The position numbers and the translations under genes are program-made. From the NCBI RefSeq assembly GCF_000287675.1, contig NZ_ALJL01000001.1:1-64000 (forward strand): a stretch of DNA of 64,000 nt, written 5' to 3'. This document shows positions 8,826 to 17,591 of the stretch, one piece after another. Under the pieces are notes generated by a model. It made no database searches and was not told the DNA's origin. It was given only the letters and a program-made list of their open reading frames with translations. Numbering within the stretch: position 1 is the first letter of the stretch; each line of letters opens with the position of its first letter. This stretch comes from Lachnoanaerobaculum sp. ICM7 (GTDB lineage: Bacteria; Bacillota; Clostridia; Lachnospirales; Lachnospiraceae).

Positions 8826-8836
8826 ATGAACACCTC

Positions 8837-8878
8837 CTCCAAGTGTAATTGTCATGAACCGGGGACTTGGAGTTTTTT
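8837..8878 (+). terminator. Hairpin with T-run (or RBS-masking stem for the minus-strand ORF)
   Basis: CTCCAAGT at 8837-8844 pairs with ACTTGGAG at 8865-8872 around a 20-base loop, followed by TTTTTT. Read rightward it could end transcription of the immunity array. Read leftward the same stem covers the AGGAGG of the small ORF at 8825. Eight base pairs and a large loop make it only moderately convincing. Confidence 0.4.
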
Positions 8879-9229
8879 ATCTATAGTAATAAAAAATGTT
8901 AAGATTGGCAAATACCAAACTCCAACATTAATTATACAACCGACAATACAAGGTGTTTTGATTTTGTGACTTTGTCAGGATATTTTCAACTCCGGAAAAT
9001 AAATTTTATATTATTAGTATTGAAAATATCGTTTTCATATGATAATATTAAACCACGAAAAAAAGTGTGAAGAAAAATATATAAAATGCAAATATTAGAA
9101 AATGTGGACGTAAAGTCTTGCACTTGATGTGATATTATAGGAGAAAATGAGGGGTATTTTTGTGCATTTTTAAGAGGGCAGTATTAGGTGCAAGTAAAAA
9201 ACTTAATATTTTTTAAAGGAGACGCAAGG
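8879..9229. promoter_or_regulatory. Gene-free leader of the injection-system core, with an imperfect palindrome
   Basis: No gene is visible between the array edge and the sheath gene. An imperfect inverted repeat spans 9008-9048 (left ATATTATTAG...GAAAA, right TTTTCATATGATAATAT) and could be an operator. An extended -10 box, TGATATTAT at 9130-9138, stands about 90 bases before the sheath gene without a clear -35. AAAGGAG at 9215-9221 is the ribosome site of that gene. A promoter for the core is expected here, but the exact site is uncertain. Confidence 0.4.
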
Positions 9230-11401
9230 ATGGCAGAGAGTATTATAAGGCAAACGAATCGTACTTTATTGATTGAAGAGATTAATCCGGAGAAACTTAA
9301 CTTACTTACTTTAGTAGGTGATGTAAGAGGGTTGGATAGTCTAAGTGATGATAAAGTAAAGGAAATCAATGAAGCACTTTTGGTTAAAGATTTTGATGAG
9401 TTTTTAGAAAAGTTTGACCCTACAGTATACTCTTTTTTTAATGCATCAACGGGGAAAATTGTATATTCAAAAGAGAAACCTGCAGGTGTTCCGGAGAATA
9501 TGCTAAGCATAGTTCATCTAAATGCACATAATGATTTTTTGAAAATGCTTATGACCTTGGTGGAGACAAAAAGAAGTCAGGGAATTATAAATGCGGATTT
9601 TAAATTTGAAAAGCTTACAGAGATGATTTCACCGTCAAAAGTAATGGACGATATCAAGCAGGTTAGAAAAGAACTTCAGTATACATATGCAGAGTATGCA
9701 AAGCTTGAAGACGGAGACCCTCATAAGCTTGATCTCGGGGATAAACTTAATTCAATGTTTGAAGAGGCAAGTGCAAATTATCAAAACTTGATGGCTATGA
9801 TTCCGTTAGCAATTTCCGATATAAAAACAAGACTTTTATTGGGGGAGTCAGAAGAGTCAAAGAGTAATGATGCATTAACATTAGGGCTTCTAACAATGTC
9901 TTCTGAGGGAGAACTTACAGTAATTGAAGCACCGAAAGTGGAAGAGAGCAGACTTGTTCTTGCAGATGATAACTCAAATGCCGGCTTGATAGAAGCCCTT
10001 GAGGAGGATTATGATGCACTTAATGCTGAAGGAAACAGCTATGTAAAGCAGCTGGTAGTAAGAACATTTTGTCCTTTAAATTCAACTATGCAAAGTCAGA
10101 TAGATGTCAAAAAAGAAGTGGCAAACTATAATACATATCTTGAATTTTATAAGAATGCAAAGGACGATTTTATAAAAGTTGTAAAACCTTTGGTTGAAAA
10201 AATTTTAGGTGTATGGGCATTTTTTGAGCAGTATCCAAAGCAGGTAAAAGGTATGAAACCGACACTGCTTATTGCAAATGTAAAAAATGAAGTTATGGCA
10301 AACAGTTTAAATGTACCAAAACTTTGTGCATATCTGAATACAGTGAATGAAAAAAATGATTACAGTAATACTGTATGGTATGCAATTGTTGCAGGTGTAT
10401 CTTTAGATGAAAAATCAAAGATGAATGTAACAAGAGAGAGATTTAAAGGTAATAAAGACAGTGTAAAATCAGAGAATATAAGCGTTGAGTCATTGGCAAG
10501 GATTGCGGATGCACTAAGGGACTATGGTGTACAGTGTTTTTATTCATATGAAACCGGAGATAAGACAACTTTTAACAGTATGGCAATGACCGGTGTAGGA
10601 TTTTTTGATGATAGATGTTCAGGTCTTAGCGGAAAGCCTTATTCAGAATATTTGATTCCATGTGTGCCTAACTTTACTATTATTCCAAAGGATAAGTCAG
10701 GGGTAAAGCTTGAAAGCAAGATGATAATCAATGAAAACGAGGCGGCAGAACTTTCTAAGGCAAAAGAAGATATTATGAAACTCTGGATAGATGGAGTATA
10801 TATAGGTGCAGCTTATGTGGCGGCCGGATTTGTGGCAAGTTATCAGTCTCCGGAGTATTTAAAAGAGTACTTTAAAAAAGATGTTGATACTGATTTACCG
10901 GGAGTGAGATTTGATATTGAGGCTAAGAACAATTCACTTAAGGTGCATACTACAATGTCTAAAGAGATAACCGGGTTTACTAATAGTGTTAAAGATGATA
11001 TTAACAAAAGGGGATTCGGATTTGTATTTTCTTCTGAGAATGCGGTATTGGATGGGGAAAATATCAGTCATATAATGGTTTATAAAGCAAGAAATTTAAA
11101 ACTGTCGGGTGGAAGTTATGAGCCGATTTATAAAACACAGACAGCGAATTATATTGAAAGAATTTTAAGACATGCAACAGGTGACTTCAAATCAGAGAAT
11201 ATAGGTAAGTTTTTCTCTAATAATCCTTCAAGTCAAAAGAGTGTTTGGCTTTCAAAGAGGTCAAATATAAACGCTATACTTGGTGCAGGTGATGATATTA
11301 CCTATGAAGCGGATGAAACAGCAGGTGTATGCACAATAGAAATAAGCTTCGGTAATGCAATAAAGAGACTTGAAGTACCGTTAAACCGTGCAGGAGAATA
11401 A
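9230..11401 (+). CDS. Candidate contractile sheath protein (TssB/TssC-like fusion in position and size)
   Basis: A 723-residue cytoplasmic protein with no signal or membrane segment; ATG 9230 lies eight bases after AAAGGAG. It directly precedes two Hcp-like tube genes, the normal sheath-tube order. Its length equals a small plus a large sheath subunit. Residues 30-215 contain FDPTVYSFFNASTGKI and a helical stretch; the second part has a central segment (ALRDYGVQCFYSYETG) and an Ala/Gly-rich helix (YIGAAYVAAGFVASYQ), reminiscent of TssC-type sheath folds. I do not see the canonical TssC motifs, so the call rests mainly on size and context. A structure prediction would decide. Confidence 0.5.
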   Translation: MAESIIRQTNRTLLIEEINPEKLNLLTLVGDVRGLDSLSDDKVKEINEALLVKDFDEFLEKFDPTVYSFFNASTGKIVYSKEKPAGVPENMLSIVHLNAHNDFLKMLMTLVETKRSQGIINADFKFEKLTEMISPSKVMDDIKQVRKELQYTYAEYAKLEDGDPHKLDLGDKLNSMFEEASANYQNLMAMIPLAISDIKTRLLLGESEESKSNDALTLGLLTMSSEGELTVIEAPKVEESRLVLADDNSNAGLIEALEEDYDALNAEGNSYVKQLVVRTFCPLNSTMQSQIDVKKEVANYNTYLEFYKNAKDDFIKVVKPLVEKILGVWAFFEQYPKQVKGMKPTLLIANVKNEVMANSLNVPKLCAYLNTVNEKNDYSNTVWYAIVAGVSLDEKSKMNVTRERFKGNKDSVKSENISVESLARIADALRDYGVQCFYSYETGDKTTFNSMAMTGVGFFDDRCSGLSGKPYSEYLIPCVPNFTIIPKDKSGVKLESKMIINENEAAELSKAKEDIMKLWIDGVYIGAAYVAAGFVASYQSPEYLKEYFKKDVDTDLPGVRFDIEAKNNSLKVHTTMSKEITGFTNSVKDDINKRGFGFVFSSENAVLDGENISHIMVYKARNLKLSGGSYEPIYKTQTANYIERILRHATGDFKSENIGKFFSNNPSSQKSVWLSKRSNINAILGAGDDITYEADETAGVCTIEISFGNAIKRLEVPLNRAGE

Positions 11402-11502
11402 ATTACATAAAGTAATATACCTGCAACTTTGTTAGTCGAAAAATATTTTTATAATATTTTAAGAGGTTTTACTATAATAATACTTTTATAGGAGGTAGCA
11501 CA

Positions 11503-11928
11503 ATGGGAATTAGATTCAGAGTAACCGGTTCAGAAGTAGCGGACTTTGATGAGAGAAGTATTGTAAATGCTGAATTTTTATCAGAGTCACCGAAAGATTC
11601 CAATGCTAAGGCGACAGATTATGGCTTAGGAGTCAAGGTATGGGGACGAGTTTTGTACAATGTCGGAGCTGACAGTGATGACGTATTAAAGCTTGCAAAA
11701 TGGTCTCAAATACCATCTGAAAATGCAGATTGTTACAGAGTGGCAGAGGTTACAGTAGTTTCAGCAGGAGCTGTTGTAAGGAAGTATGTCATTCCAAATG
11801 CTTTTGTTGTAGAGTATTCTGAGAGGGCAGATGATGTGAACGGAACAGGAGAGTTTTACATTCATATCCGTCAAAAGAAGGATAATAATGCGAAAGTGAC
11901 TGTAGAAGGCGGATATGCCGGAGAATAA
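11503..11928 (+). CDS. Hcp-like tube protein, copy 1
   Basis: A 141-residue soluble protein without signal peptide, start fixed by GGAGGT before ATG. The alternating beta pattern, the VIPNAFVVEYSER motif and the C-terminal FYIHIRQKKDN strand recall Hcp/phage tail-tube barrels, in which six subunits make a ring. It lies between the candidate sheath and a second homologous copy. The family name is inferred from size, pattern and neighbours. About 100 untranslated bases separate it from the sheath gene, so it may have extra promoter input to reach tube stoichiometry. Confidence 0.6.
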   Translation: MGIRFRVTGSEVADFDERSIVNAEFLSESPKDSNAKATDYGLGVKVWGRVLYNVGADSDDVLKLAKWSQIPSENADCYRVAEVTVVSAGAVVRKYVIPNAFVVEYSERADDVNGTGEFYIHIRQKKDNNAKVTVEGGYAGE

Positions 11929-11947
11929 GGAATAGGAGGGTTTAAGC

Positions 11948-12376
11948 ATGGCATATAAAGTAAAAATTGAGGGTAATGAAAGTTTTGAACTGGCAAAGGA
12001 ATGCGTAAACAGTGTGTTTTTATCTACTGATATTCCGATTGATTCAAATGCACGTACCAATGATGCCGGTGCTACCATGGAAATCACAGGAAAGATTCTG
12101 ACTGCGGTAGATGGAGATCCTTTTGATTCTACAAAAAACATGGCACTTTGGTCAATGGTTCCTGCACAGAGCAAAGATTGCTACAGAAAGGTTACTGTAG
12201 AGCAGATTGTAGCAGGAATTACAAAAAGAAAATATGTATTTCCTAATGCATTTGTAGTTGCTTATACAGAGAGGCATGGAGATGAGGAAGGTGTTGGAAA
12301 CTTTACTCTTGTAATAAAACAGAAAAAAGATAAAATGGCAGGTCTGGTAGTGGAAGGCGGTTATGCAGCCGAATAA
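11948..12376 (+). CDS. Hcp-like tube protein, copy 2
   Basis: A 142-residue paralog of the preceding protein: both share the layout SVFLS.D-SNA near residue 25-40, K-x-ALWSMVP versus K-x-AKWSQIP near 80, FPNAFVVAYTER near 105 and end in VEGGYA-E. Two different tube subunits in tandem suggest a tube of mixed composition, a tail-completion or initiator ring, or an effector-loaded variant. A strong terminator follows at 12401, separating the sheath-tube unit from the FHA operon. Confidence 0.6.
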   Translation: MAYKVKIEGNESFELAKECVNSVFLSTDIPIDSNARTNDAGATMEITGKILTAVDGDPFDSTKNMALWSMVPAQSKDCYRKVTVEQIVAGITKRKYVFPNAFVVAYTERHGDEEGVGNFTLVIKQKKDKMAGLVVEGGYAAE

Positions 12377-12400
12377 CAGATAATCAGCCGTTAGAAATGT

Positions 12401-12437
12401 AGGCTGTATGACTTGTCATGCAGCCTTGTTTTTTTAT
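12401..12437 (+). terminator. Rho-independent terminator after the tube genes
   Basis: AGGCTGTATGAC (12401-12412) pairs with GTCATGCAGCCT (12415-12426), one G-T wobble, two-base loop, followed by TGTTTTTTT. It should end or reduce read-through from the sheath-tube unit into the FHA and baseplate genes. Confidence 0.85.
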
Positions 12438-12508
12438 AGTGTTGGCGTTAGGGAATTATCGCCTTGCGACAAGTACCGCCATGCTGACGAGTAGGGAGAA
12501 TAAATCAC

Positions 12509-12532
12509 CCCCTACTTGAATAAAAGTAGGGG
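12509..12532 (+). promoter_or_regulatory. GC-rich hairpin adjoining the ribosome site of the first FHA gene
   Basis: CCCCTACTT (12509-12517) pairs perfectly with AAGTAGGGG (12524-12532) around GAATAA. The right arm ends in the GGGGAGAG that is the likely ribosome site of the ATG at 12541, so the stem can hide it. It could set a low translation level or respond to a factor. Bases 12438-12508 upstream show no gene. Confidence 0.5.
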
Positions 12533-12540
12533 AGAGATAT

Positions 12541-13068
12541 ATGAATAAAAAATGTTTAATTGATATTTTAGGTATAACTATGGCCATATTGTGCGCCATA
12601 ATTACAGGGATCTTTGGAAGGGCATGGAATGGCGGATATATATTTTATATGTTTTCTTTTTTAGTTTCAGGTTCTTTGATCTATTTTTTGATAAAGGACT
12701 TTTCTTTAAAAAGAGAAAAGACACAAGATACATTTTTGTCAGAACTTGTACTTTTAAGCGAGGAAAATACAGTTATAAGAAGTTGGAGTATATTAGGGAA
12801 GAATTCGGTTGTAATAGGAAAGAAAAATAGTGAGGAAGATATAGATATAGACCTGTGCGATACTGCTTTTGGTGGAACGGTAAGTGATATTCATGCAGTA
12901 CTTAATTATGTGGAGGGGCTCTGGTATATAGAAGATATGCAGAGTAAAAACGGAACACAGATTAAAGGTTTTTTAGAGGATAAACTTTATAATATAAGAG
13001 ACGGACAAAGTAGACTTGTAAAAAACGACTATATTTTTATTGGACTGAATAAATTACAGATAAGGTAA
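12541..13068 (+). CDS. Membrane-anchored FHA domain protein
   Basis: A 175-residue protein with two hydrophobic helices (about residues 8-25 and 31-50) and then a cytoplasmic FHA domain from about 75: SVVIGKKNSEEDI, SDIHAVLNY, and the strongly conserved DMQSKNGTQIKG turn (consensus S-x-x-H and NG). FHA domains bind phosphothreonine; T6SS uses one (Fha) to start assembly. Here it would recruit a phosphorylated component to the membrane. The first usual Gly-Arg is replaced by GKK, so phospho-binding needs testing. It starts an operon that continues six bases later. Confidence 0.8.
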   Translation: MNKKCLIDILGITMAILCAIITGIFGRAWNGGYIFYMFSFLVSGSLIYFLIKDFSLKREKTQDTFLSELVLLSEENTVIRSWSILGKNSVVIGKKNSEEDIDIDLCDTAFGGTVSDIHAVLNYVEGLWYIEDMQSKNGTQIKGFLEDKLYNIRDGQSRLVKNDYIFIGLNKLQIR

Positions 13069-13073
13069 AAGTT

Positions 13074-13565
13074 ATGGGGAATTTAATACGATGCAAAAAT
13101 GGACATATGTTTTCAAAGAGAAGATATGGAAATATATGTCCATACTGTAACATGGATATGACTGAAAGAAAAGAAATTGAGGAATCTTTTGATGACGAGG
13201 AACTTGAAGAAAGCTTAATCAGAATAAAAACAAAGCCTGTGTGTGCATGGTTGGTATGCATTAAAGGACCGAGGTATGGAAAGGATTATAGAGTAGTATT
13301 TGGGAAAAACTATATAGGAAGAACAGATGCTATGGATATTCAAATTATAGGTGATAATGCAATAAAACAGGAGAATCATGCAATTTTATCATTTGATGAA
13401 AGAGATATGGAAGGCACCTTGATTTGTACAGAAGGAGGAGGAATTACATACCTAAATGGTAAGGCTGTGTATACACCTCAGGTTTTGGAAACATATGATG
13501 TAATTACCATGGGGGAGAGTGAGTTTTTATATATTGCCTTGTGTGGTAAGCAGTTTTCATGGTAG
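13074..13565 (+). CDS. Zinc-ribbon plus FHA domain protein
   Basis: A 163-residue soluble protein. Residues 7-26 hold C-x3-H-x-FSKRRYGN-x-CPYC, a likely zinc site. The FHA domain spans about 60-160: CAWLVCIKGPRYGKDY, NYIGRTDAMDIQI, ENHAILSF, YLNGK. Its GR turn and NH pair keep the usual phosphothreonine-binding pattern. The same zinc motif followed by CAWLVCI occurs in the double-FHA protein at 21789, so the two share one ancestor. It probably acts as a phospho-dependent adaptor in the injection machine. Confidence 0.75.
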   Translation: MGNLIRCKNGHMFSKRRYGNICPYCNMDMTERKEIEESFDDEELEESLIRIKTKPVCAWLVCIKGPRYGKDYRVVFGKNYIGRTDAMDIQIIGDNAIKQENHAILSFDERDMEGTLICTEGGGITYLNGKAVYTPQVLETYDVITMGESEFLYIALCGKQFSW

Positions 13566-13594
13566 AAACTAAGGACAATAAGAGGTAAATAAAT

Positions 13595-14410
13595 ATGGGA
13601 ACTGCTTTTTGGGCAGATGTGATCTGCATTATAATTGCTTTTGGAATTTTAATCGTGAGAATATGTATAAAAATTACGGAAGAACAAAAACGGATATTTG
13701 ATGCAGAGGCTGTGCTTGATATAGGAAAAAGACAGATTCAGGCAAATGCATATGGACTTAAAAGAATGAATACAGGTATGATGGCGATTCTTACAGCAGG
13801 AGAAGGAAGAGATTATGTCGGAAAAGTTGCAGCACTGACAACCGTCAGGACTTTTACTAAACTATATAATCAATATGACAGTACACAAAGTTCGGATAAT
13901 TTCTTTGAAAAGGCATTTAAATTAGCTAATACAAATGTTTTAAATACACTGGAGACGGGAAAAGCATATGCAGGTTGTCTTATACTTAATAGAAATATAC
14001 TGAAGTATGGTATTGTCGGACATATGAATGTTTATGTATTTCGTGGTAAGGAGCTGATACTTCTTAGTAAGGGACAGATTATGGAGGAACTTATAAAAGA
14101 AAAAGTAAATAAGGGACTTTTAAGTAAAGAGGCGGCACTTAGAATTTCAGATATAAACAGGGCATATAACTTTGTAGGAAGAGATGATTATATGTCTCCT
14201 CTTGTAAGTGGTAGCGAGATAAAATTAAAGAAAAAAGATATAGTTGTTATGATAACTGAAAGTGTACAAAACAATATTTCAGTTAGGGAAATGGAAGAAG
14301 TTCTTGTAAAAAAGAACTCATGTAAAGAAAAAGCAAGAGAGATTATAGAGGTTATCAAGAATAAAGATAAAGAAACGGCTAATCTTGGACTTATACTTAT
14401 TGGAATGTAG
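13595..14410 (+). CDS. Membrane-anchored PP2C-like protein, probably catalytically dead
   Basis: A 271-residue protein with one N-terminal membrane helix (about 4-23) and a cytoplasmic domain whose order of motifs recalls PP2C phosphatases: GMMAILTAGEGRDYVGK (usual -ADGMGG-), YGIVGHMNVYVFRGKEL (usual GDSRAYLYR), LLSKGQ and a final ANLGLILIG. The metal-binding Asp of the DG motif and the closing Asp-Asn are absent, so I infer a pseudo-phosphatase that binds rather than dephosphorylates. It lies ten bases before a second PP2C-like gene and may be its partner. Confidence 0.6.
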   Translation: MGTAFWADVICIIIAFGILIVRICIKITEEQKRIFDAEAVLDIGKRQIQANAYGLKRMNTGMMAILTAGEGRDYVGKVAALTTVRTFTKLYNQYDSTQSSDNFFEKAFKLANTNVLNTLETGKAYAGCLILNRNILKYGIVGHMNVYVFRGKELILLSKGQIMEELIKEKVNKGLLSKEAALRISDINRAYNFVGRDDYMSPLVSGSEIKLKKKDIVVMITESVQNNISVREMEEVLVKKNSCKEKAREIIEVIKNKDKETANLGLILIGM

Positions 14411-14419
14411 GAGGAGACA

Positions 14420-16258
14420 ATGCGTAAGCAAAACAGCAGATTTAATACAAACTTTATTTCAGAAGAAGGCAGTGCACTCAAAAACAGTGATTATTTTGCT
14501 TATGCAGAGCTTGATAATTTTGCCTGTTATGTATTGGCAGACGGTATCGAAGATATAGCAGATACCGAGTCGGCAAAGGAAGCGGTTGAAAGTATAATTG
14601 CAAAATTTCAGGAAAAACCGTCAATGTCAAAGGCAAGTATACATAAGTATCTAAAATATGCCAATGAAGTACTTTTAAAGGCTGAAAAGTACATGAGACT
14701 AAAGGCATCAATAGTGGTTGCAGTAACCGATTATGAGAATTTGCGTTTAGCATACGCCGGAAACGCAAGAATAAGATTATATAGAAATAATAAAGTTTTT
14801 TATAAAAGTACTGATACATCTTTAAGCAGTGAGATGGTGTCAAATGAACTGCTTAGTGAAGATGCCTTATCAAGACATGAACAAAGAAGCAATTTATATT
14901 CATACTTGGGCCAGAAGGATTTTTCTCCCGTAATATCAGGAAAAATAAAACTTTTTGATACAGATATTTTAATTCTCTATACAAAGGGCATTTGGGAGAA
15001 TGTGTCCGAGGGAGAAATTGATAAGATTTTTGAAAACAGTGGAAAAGATCCGAGCGAATGTCTTGGAGAAGTGGAAACCGCTCTACTCGATAAAAACAGA
15101 AAATATATTGACAATTATACAATTGCAGGGATTTATATTGATAAAGTATTTATTGAGTCGGACACGAAGAAGAAAAAAAGAAGAAGGCTTATTTTAATCG
15201 GTTCGATTGTTGCTGTAGTTTTAATATTAGCTACAGTTATTGCTATATATTTTTATACTCGATATAGAAAAGAGTTAAAAGAAGATATGGATACACATTA
15301 TGATAAGATGCTTAAATTTATTGAAATGGAAAATTATAAAAAAGCGGATACAGAATGTGAAGAGTCAATAAAGAAGGCTGAAGGTCTTAGAGATAAGGAT
15401 ATGAAAGAGTTGCTTTATCACTATGAACAAGTTATTGAAGGAATACTTGAGGCAGATGAAAAATACAATACAGAAAGTTACAGTGAAGCAAAATCTTTAT
15501 ATAAACTTGTATTGGATGAAATTCCATATGCAGATAATGCCGGGCTTTCTTATGTAAAAGGAAAACTTGATTTTATTTCGGGATATGAAAGCGTAAATCT
15601 GAGTTTGGATAACGGAGATATACTTTTTGACTCTGAAATATACGAAAGGGCAAGAGAACGATACAATGACGCAAAAAATGAGTCAAGAAAGATAGGTTAT
15701 GAAGAGGGAAAGTTAAAGGCGGAGGCCAAACTCTTAGCAGTAGATCAAGCTATTGCAAAAGATCAGGAAGGAAAACAGGCTGAAGCAGACAAACAGTCAA
15801 AAAACTTTCAATCGGCAAATGATATGTTAAGTGCAGGAGACGAGGCATTAAGTAAAGGAGATTTTTTGTCAGCAAGAGCAAATTATAATACAGCAAAAGA
15901 TTTGTTGGAAAAATCAGGTGAAAGCGCCGGGCTTGCTGAAATAGAGGAGAAAATCTCTACAGCAGATAAGAAAATCAGTGAAAGTGAAGAGGAAAAAAAT
16001 ACTGCAAGCGGCTATGCGATTACAGGAGATGAAGCCTTTTTAAGGGGTGATTTTGAAACAGCCAGAGAAAATTATGAGTATGCAAGAAGACTTTATGTAA
16101 AGCTTAATGATGAGATAAATACAATACAGATGGATAAAAAGCTTAATGATGTACAAAAAAGGATTGACGAAATAAAGCAGAAAGAAGCAGTACCTTCTAC
16201 AGCAACTAATGAATCCACAGTACAGCAAACAAGCGAGTCGGAGTCTTCGTCAAACTGA
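14420..16258 (+). CDS. PP2C-like domain / membrane helix / long outer helical domain protein
   Basis: A 612-residue protein in three parts. Residues 1-250 are PP2C-like: CYVLADGIED, LAYAGNARIRLYRN, KGIWENVSEGE and a final IDNYTIAGIYID that keeps the DG and DN metal motifs, although GD is GN. One membrane helix follows a Lys/Arg patch (about 254-276). The last 330 residues are helical, acidic, with three TPR-like repeats built on GDEAL-KGDFLSARANY, and a Ser/Thr/Gln tail; topology puts them outside. It could link cytoplasmic phospho-signalling to the cell envelope, in the role that TssL/TssM anchors play in T6SS. That role is inference. Confidence 0.65.
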   Translation: MRKQNSRFNTNFISEEGSALKNSDYFAYAELDNFACYVLADGIEDIADTESAKEAVESIIAKFQEKPSMSKASIHKYLKYANEVLLKAEKYMRLKASIVVAVTDYENLRLAYAGNARIRLYRNNKVFYKSTDTSLSSEMVSNELLSEDALSRHEQRSNLYSYLGQKDFSPVISGKIKLFDTDILILYTKGIWENVSEGEIDKIFENSGKDPSECLGEVETALLDKNRKYIDNYTIAGIYIDKVFIESDTKKKKRRRLILIGSIVAVVLILATVIAIYFYTRYRKELKEDMDTHYDKMLKFIEMENYKKADTECEESIKKAEGLRDKDMKELLYHYEQVIEGILEADEKYNTESYSEAKSLYKLVLDEIPYADNAGLSYVKGKLDFISGYESVNLSLDNGDILFDSEIYERARERYNDAKNESRKIGYEEGKLKAEAKLLAVDQAIAKDQEGKQAEADKQSKNFQSANDMLSAGDEALSKGDFLSARANYNTAKDLLEKSGESAGLAEIEEKISTADKKISESEEEKNTASGYAITGDEAFLRGDFETARENYEYARRLYVKLNDEINTIQMDKKLNDVQKRIDEIKQKEAVPSTATNESTVQQTSESESSSN

Positions 16259-16280
16259 TATTGGAGGAGTTTATAAGGGT

Positions 16281-17564
16281 ATGGGATATTTAGATGAATT
16301 TGACGTAAAAAAATACGTTAAGGACAGACTTTCCGAGATAAAAGATAAAGATGAATATGCTCTTGCAAAAAGTGTTTTATACGAAGGCCTATATAAGATG
16401 AGTGAAGTATTTGAAGAAAGATATAAGGCTTTGCACAATAAGGTTTACGAGGAGCTTGAGCGAAAAGAGGAAAGCTATGAAATCGCGATACTTTTACTTT
16501 CAAAAAATGAAAATAAATTTTTAAGGATGTTTTTTCCTATATCCGATTTAGATGTAATAGAGGATAAAGGATCCGATATTAAAAGAGATTCCAAGGAGGA
16601 CAAAAAATCAATAAAAACTATTTACCTTGACGCAACCGACAGTATGTGCAAGGCTTTTTTACAAGAAAATATAAGATTAAGTTTTACAAATAACGGTGAA
16701 AAACACACAATTTTAGTACAACCGAAAAGAGCTCTTCGGTACAGAAAAGAATTAGGCAAACTTTACGAAACATTTTCTTATAACGGACTTAGGTGGAATA
16801 CCGTTAATACTGTGTACCTGGATCGTTTTTTTGATATAGACCTTTCAGAGATTCCCGAAAGTGCGATAGATGTTGAAGTAGTATATGGGAAATATGCTGA
16901 TATGATAAAAGAAGAACTTTATCCTATATGGAACATAGAAAGAAATGTATTTAAGAGCAGCACATTTTTAAGTCCAAGTAAAGACGGATTATACTATGAA
17001 CGTGAAATGGTTAAGCAAAGTAATAAGGAGATTATCTTAAGACTGGTACTAAAGACGGAAGGTATGGTAGGAATAAGACATGAAGAAGAAAAGATTATAG
17101 TAAAATCCTATGAAGAAAGCTATTCCGATTTAGAGGGCTATAATATCTTTGATATAAGATATACAAAGGAAGAATTGCCGATTGGATTAATAAGCAACAA
17201 AAGAAAAGAGGGAATGCTTGGACGACTTTTAAATAAAAATGGAGAAGAAATACACACTGAGGCGGAAATAGAAAGGATTATTGATGAACTTAATATTGAA
17301 GATTATGTATCACTTAAATCCTGCGAAAGAGTACCGGTAAGAAGTGAAGTTTTAGATGAAAGTATAATACTTCCTGATATGAACAATTTTTCAAGTAGAG
17401 AATTCTTGATAAAAGATGGGTGTCCCGGACTTGTTTTAAGGTTTTTAAGAACCGGTGACAGCAACCTTTGTGAAGCAATGGTAAGATATGCCGTTTCGCA
17501 ACTACAGATAAGCTTCGATGAATATATCTGTATAGGAGTTTTAGAAAACAGTTACAGTCTATAA
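16281..17564 (+). CDS. Unrecognised protein, candidate baseplate component
   Basis: ATG 16281 (MGYLDEFDVKKYV) is preferred; the longer frame from 16209 would overlap the previous gene by 50 bases. The 427-residue product has no signal or membrane helix. Residues 1-80 are helical, 130-370 predominantly beta, with YLDRFFDIDLSEIPESAIDVEVVYG and a repeat-poor C-terminus. I know no family for it. Its place between PP2C and Hsp70-like genes in an injection-system operon suggests a baseplate or platform subunit. Confidence 0.45.
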   Translation: MGYLDEFDVKKYVKDRLSEIKDKDEYALAKSVLYEGLYKMSEVFEERYKALHNKVYEELERKEESYEIAILLLSKNENKFLRMFFPISDLDVIEDKGSDIKRDSKEDKKSIKTIYLDATDSMCKAFLQENIRLSFTNNGEKHTILVQPKRALRYRKELGKLYETFSYNGLRWNTVNTVYLDRFFDIDLSEIPESAIDVEVVYGKYADMIKEELYPIWNIERNVFKSSTFLSPSKDGLYYEREMVKQSNKEIILRLVLKTEGMVGIRHEEEKIIVKSYEESYSDLEGYNIFDIRYTKEELPIGLISNKRKEGMLGRLLNKNGEEIHTEAEIERIIDELNIEDYVSLKSCERVPVRSEVLDESIILPDMNNFSSREFLIKDGCPGLVLRFLRTGDSNLCEAMVRYAVSQLQISFDEYICIGVLENSYSL

Positions 17565-17591
17565 TAGTGATAGATAAGAGGGGAAAAGCCT

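Noticed and set aside
11402-11502. Separate promoter for the tube genes
   Set aside because: TATAAT-like strings exist, but the stretch is so AT-rich that no -35/-10 pair stands out.
9230-12376. Prophage or R-type tail origin for the sheath and tube genes
   Set aside because: No terminase, capsid, portal, integrase, holin or tape-measure genes nearby, and FHA/PP2C/Hsp70 genes are not phage-like. An ancient phage origin cannot be excluded.
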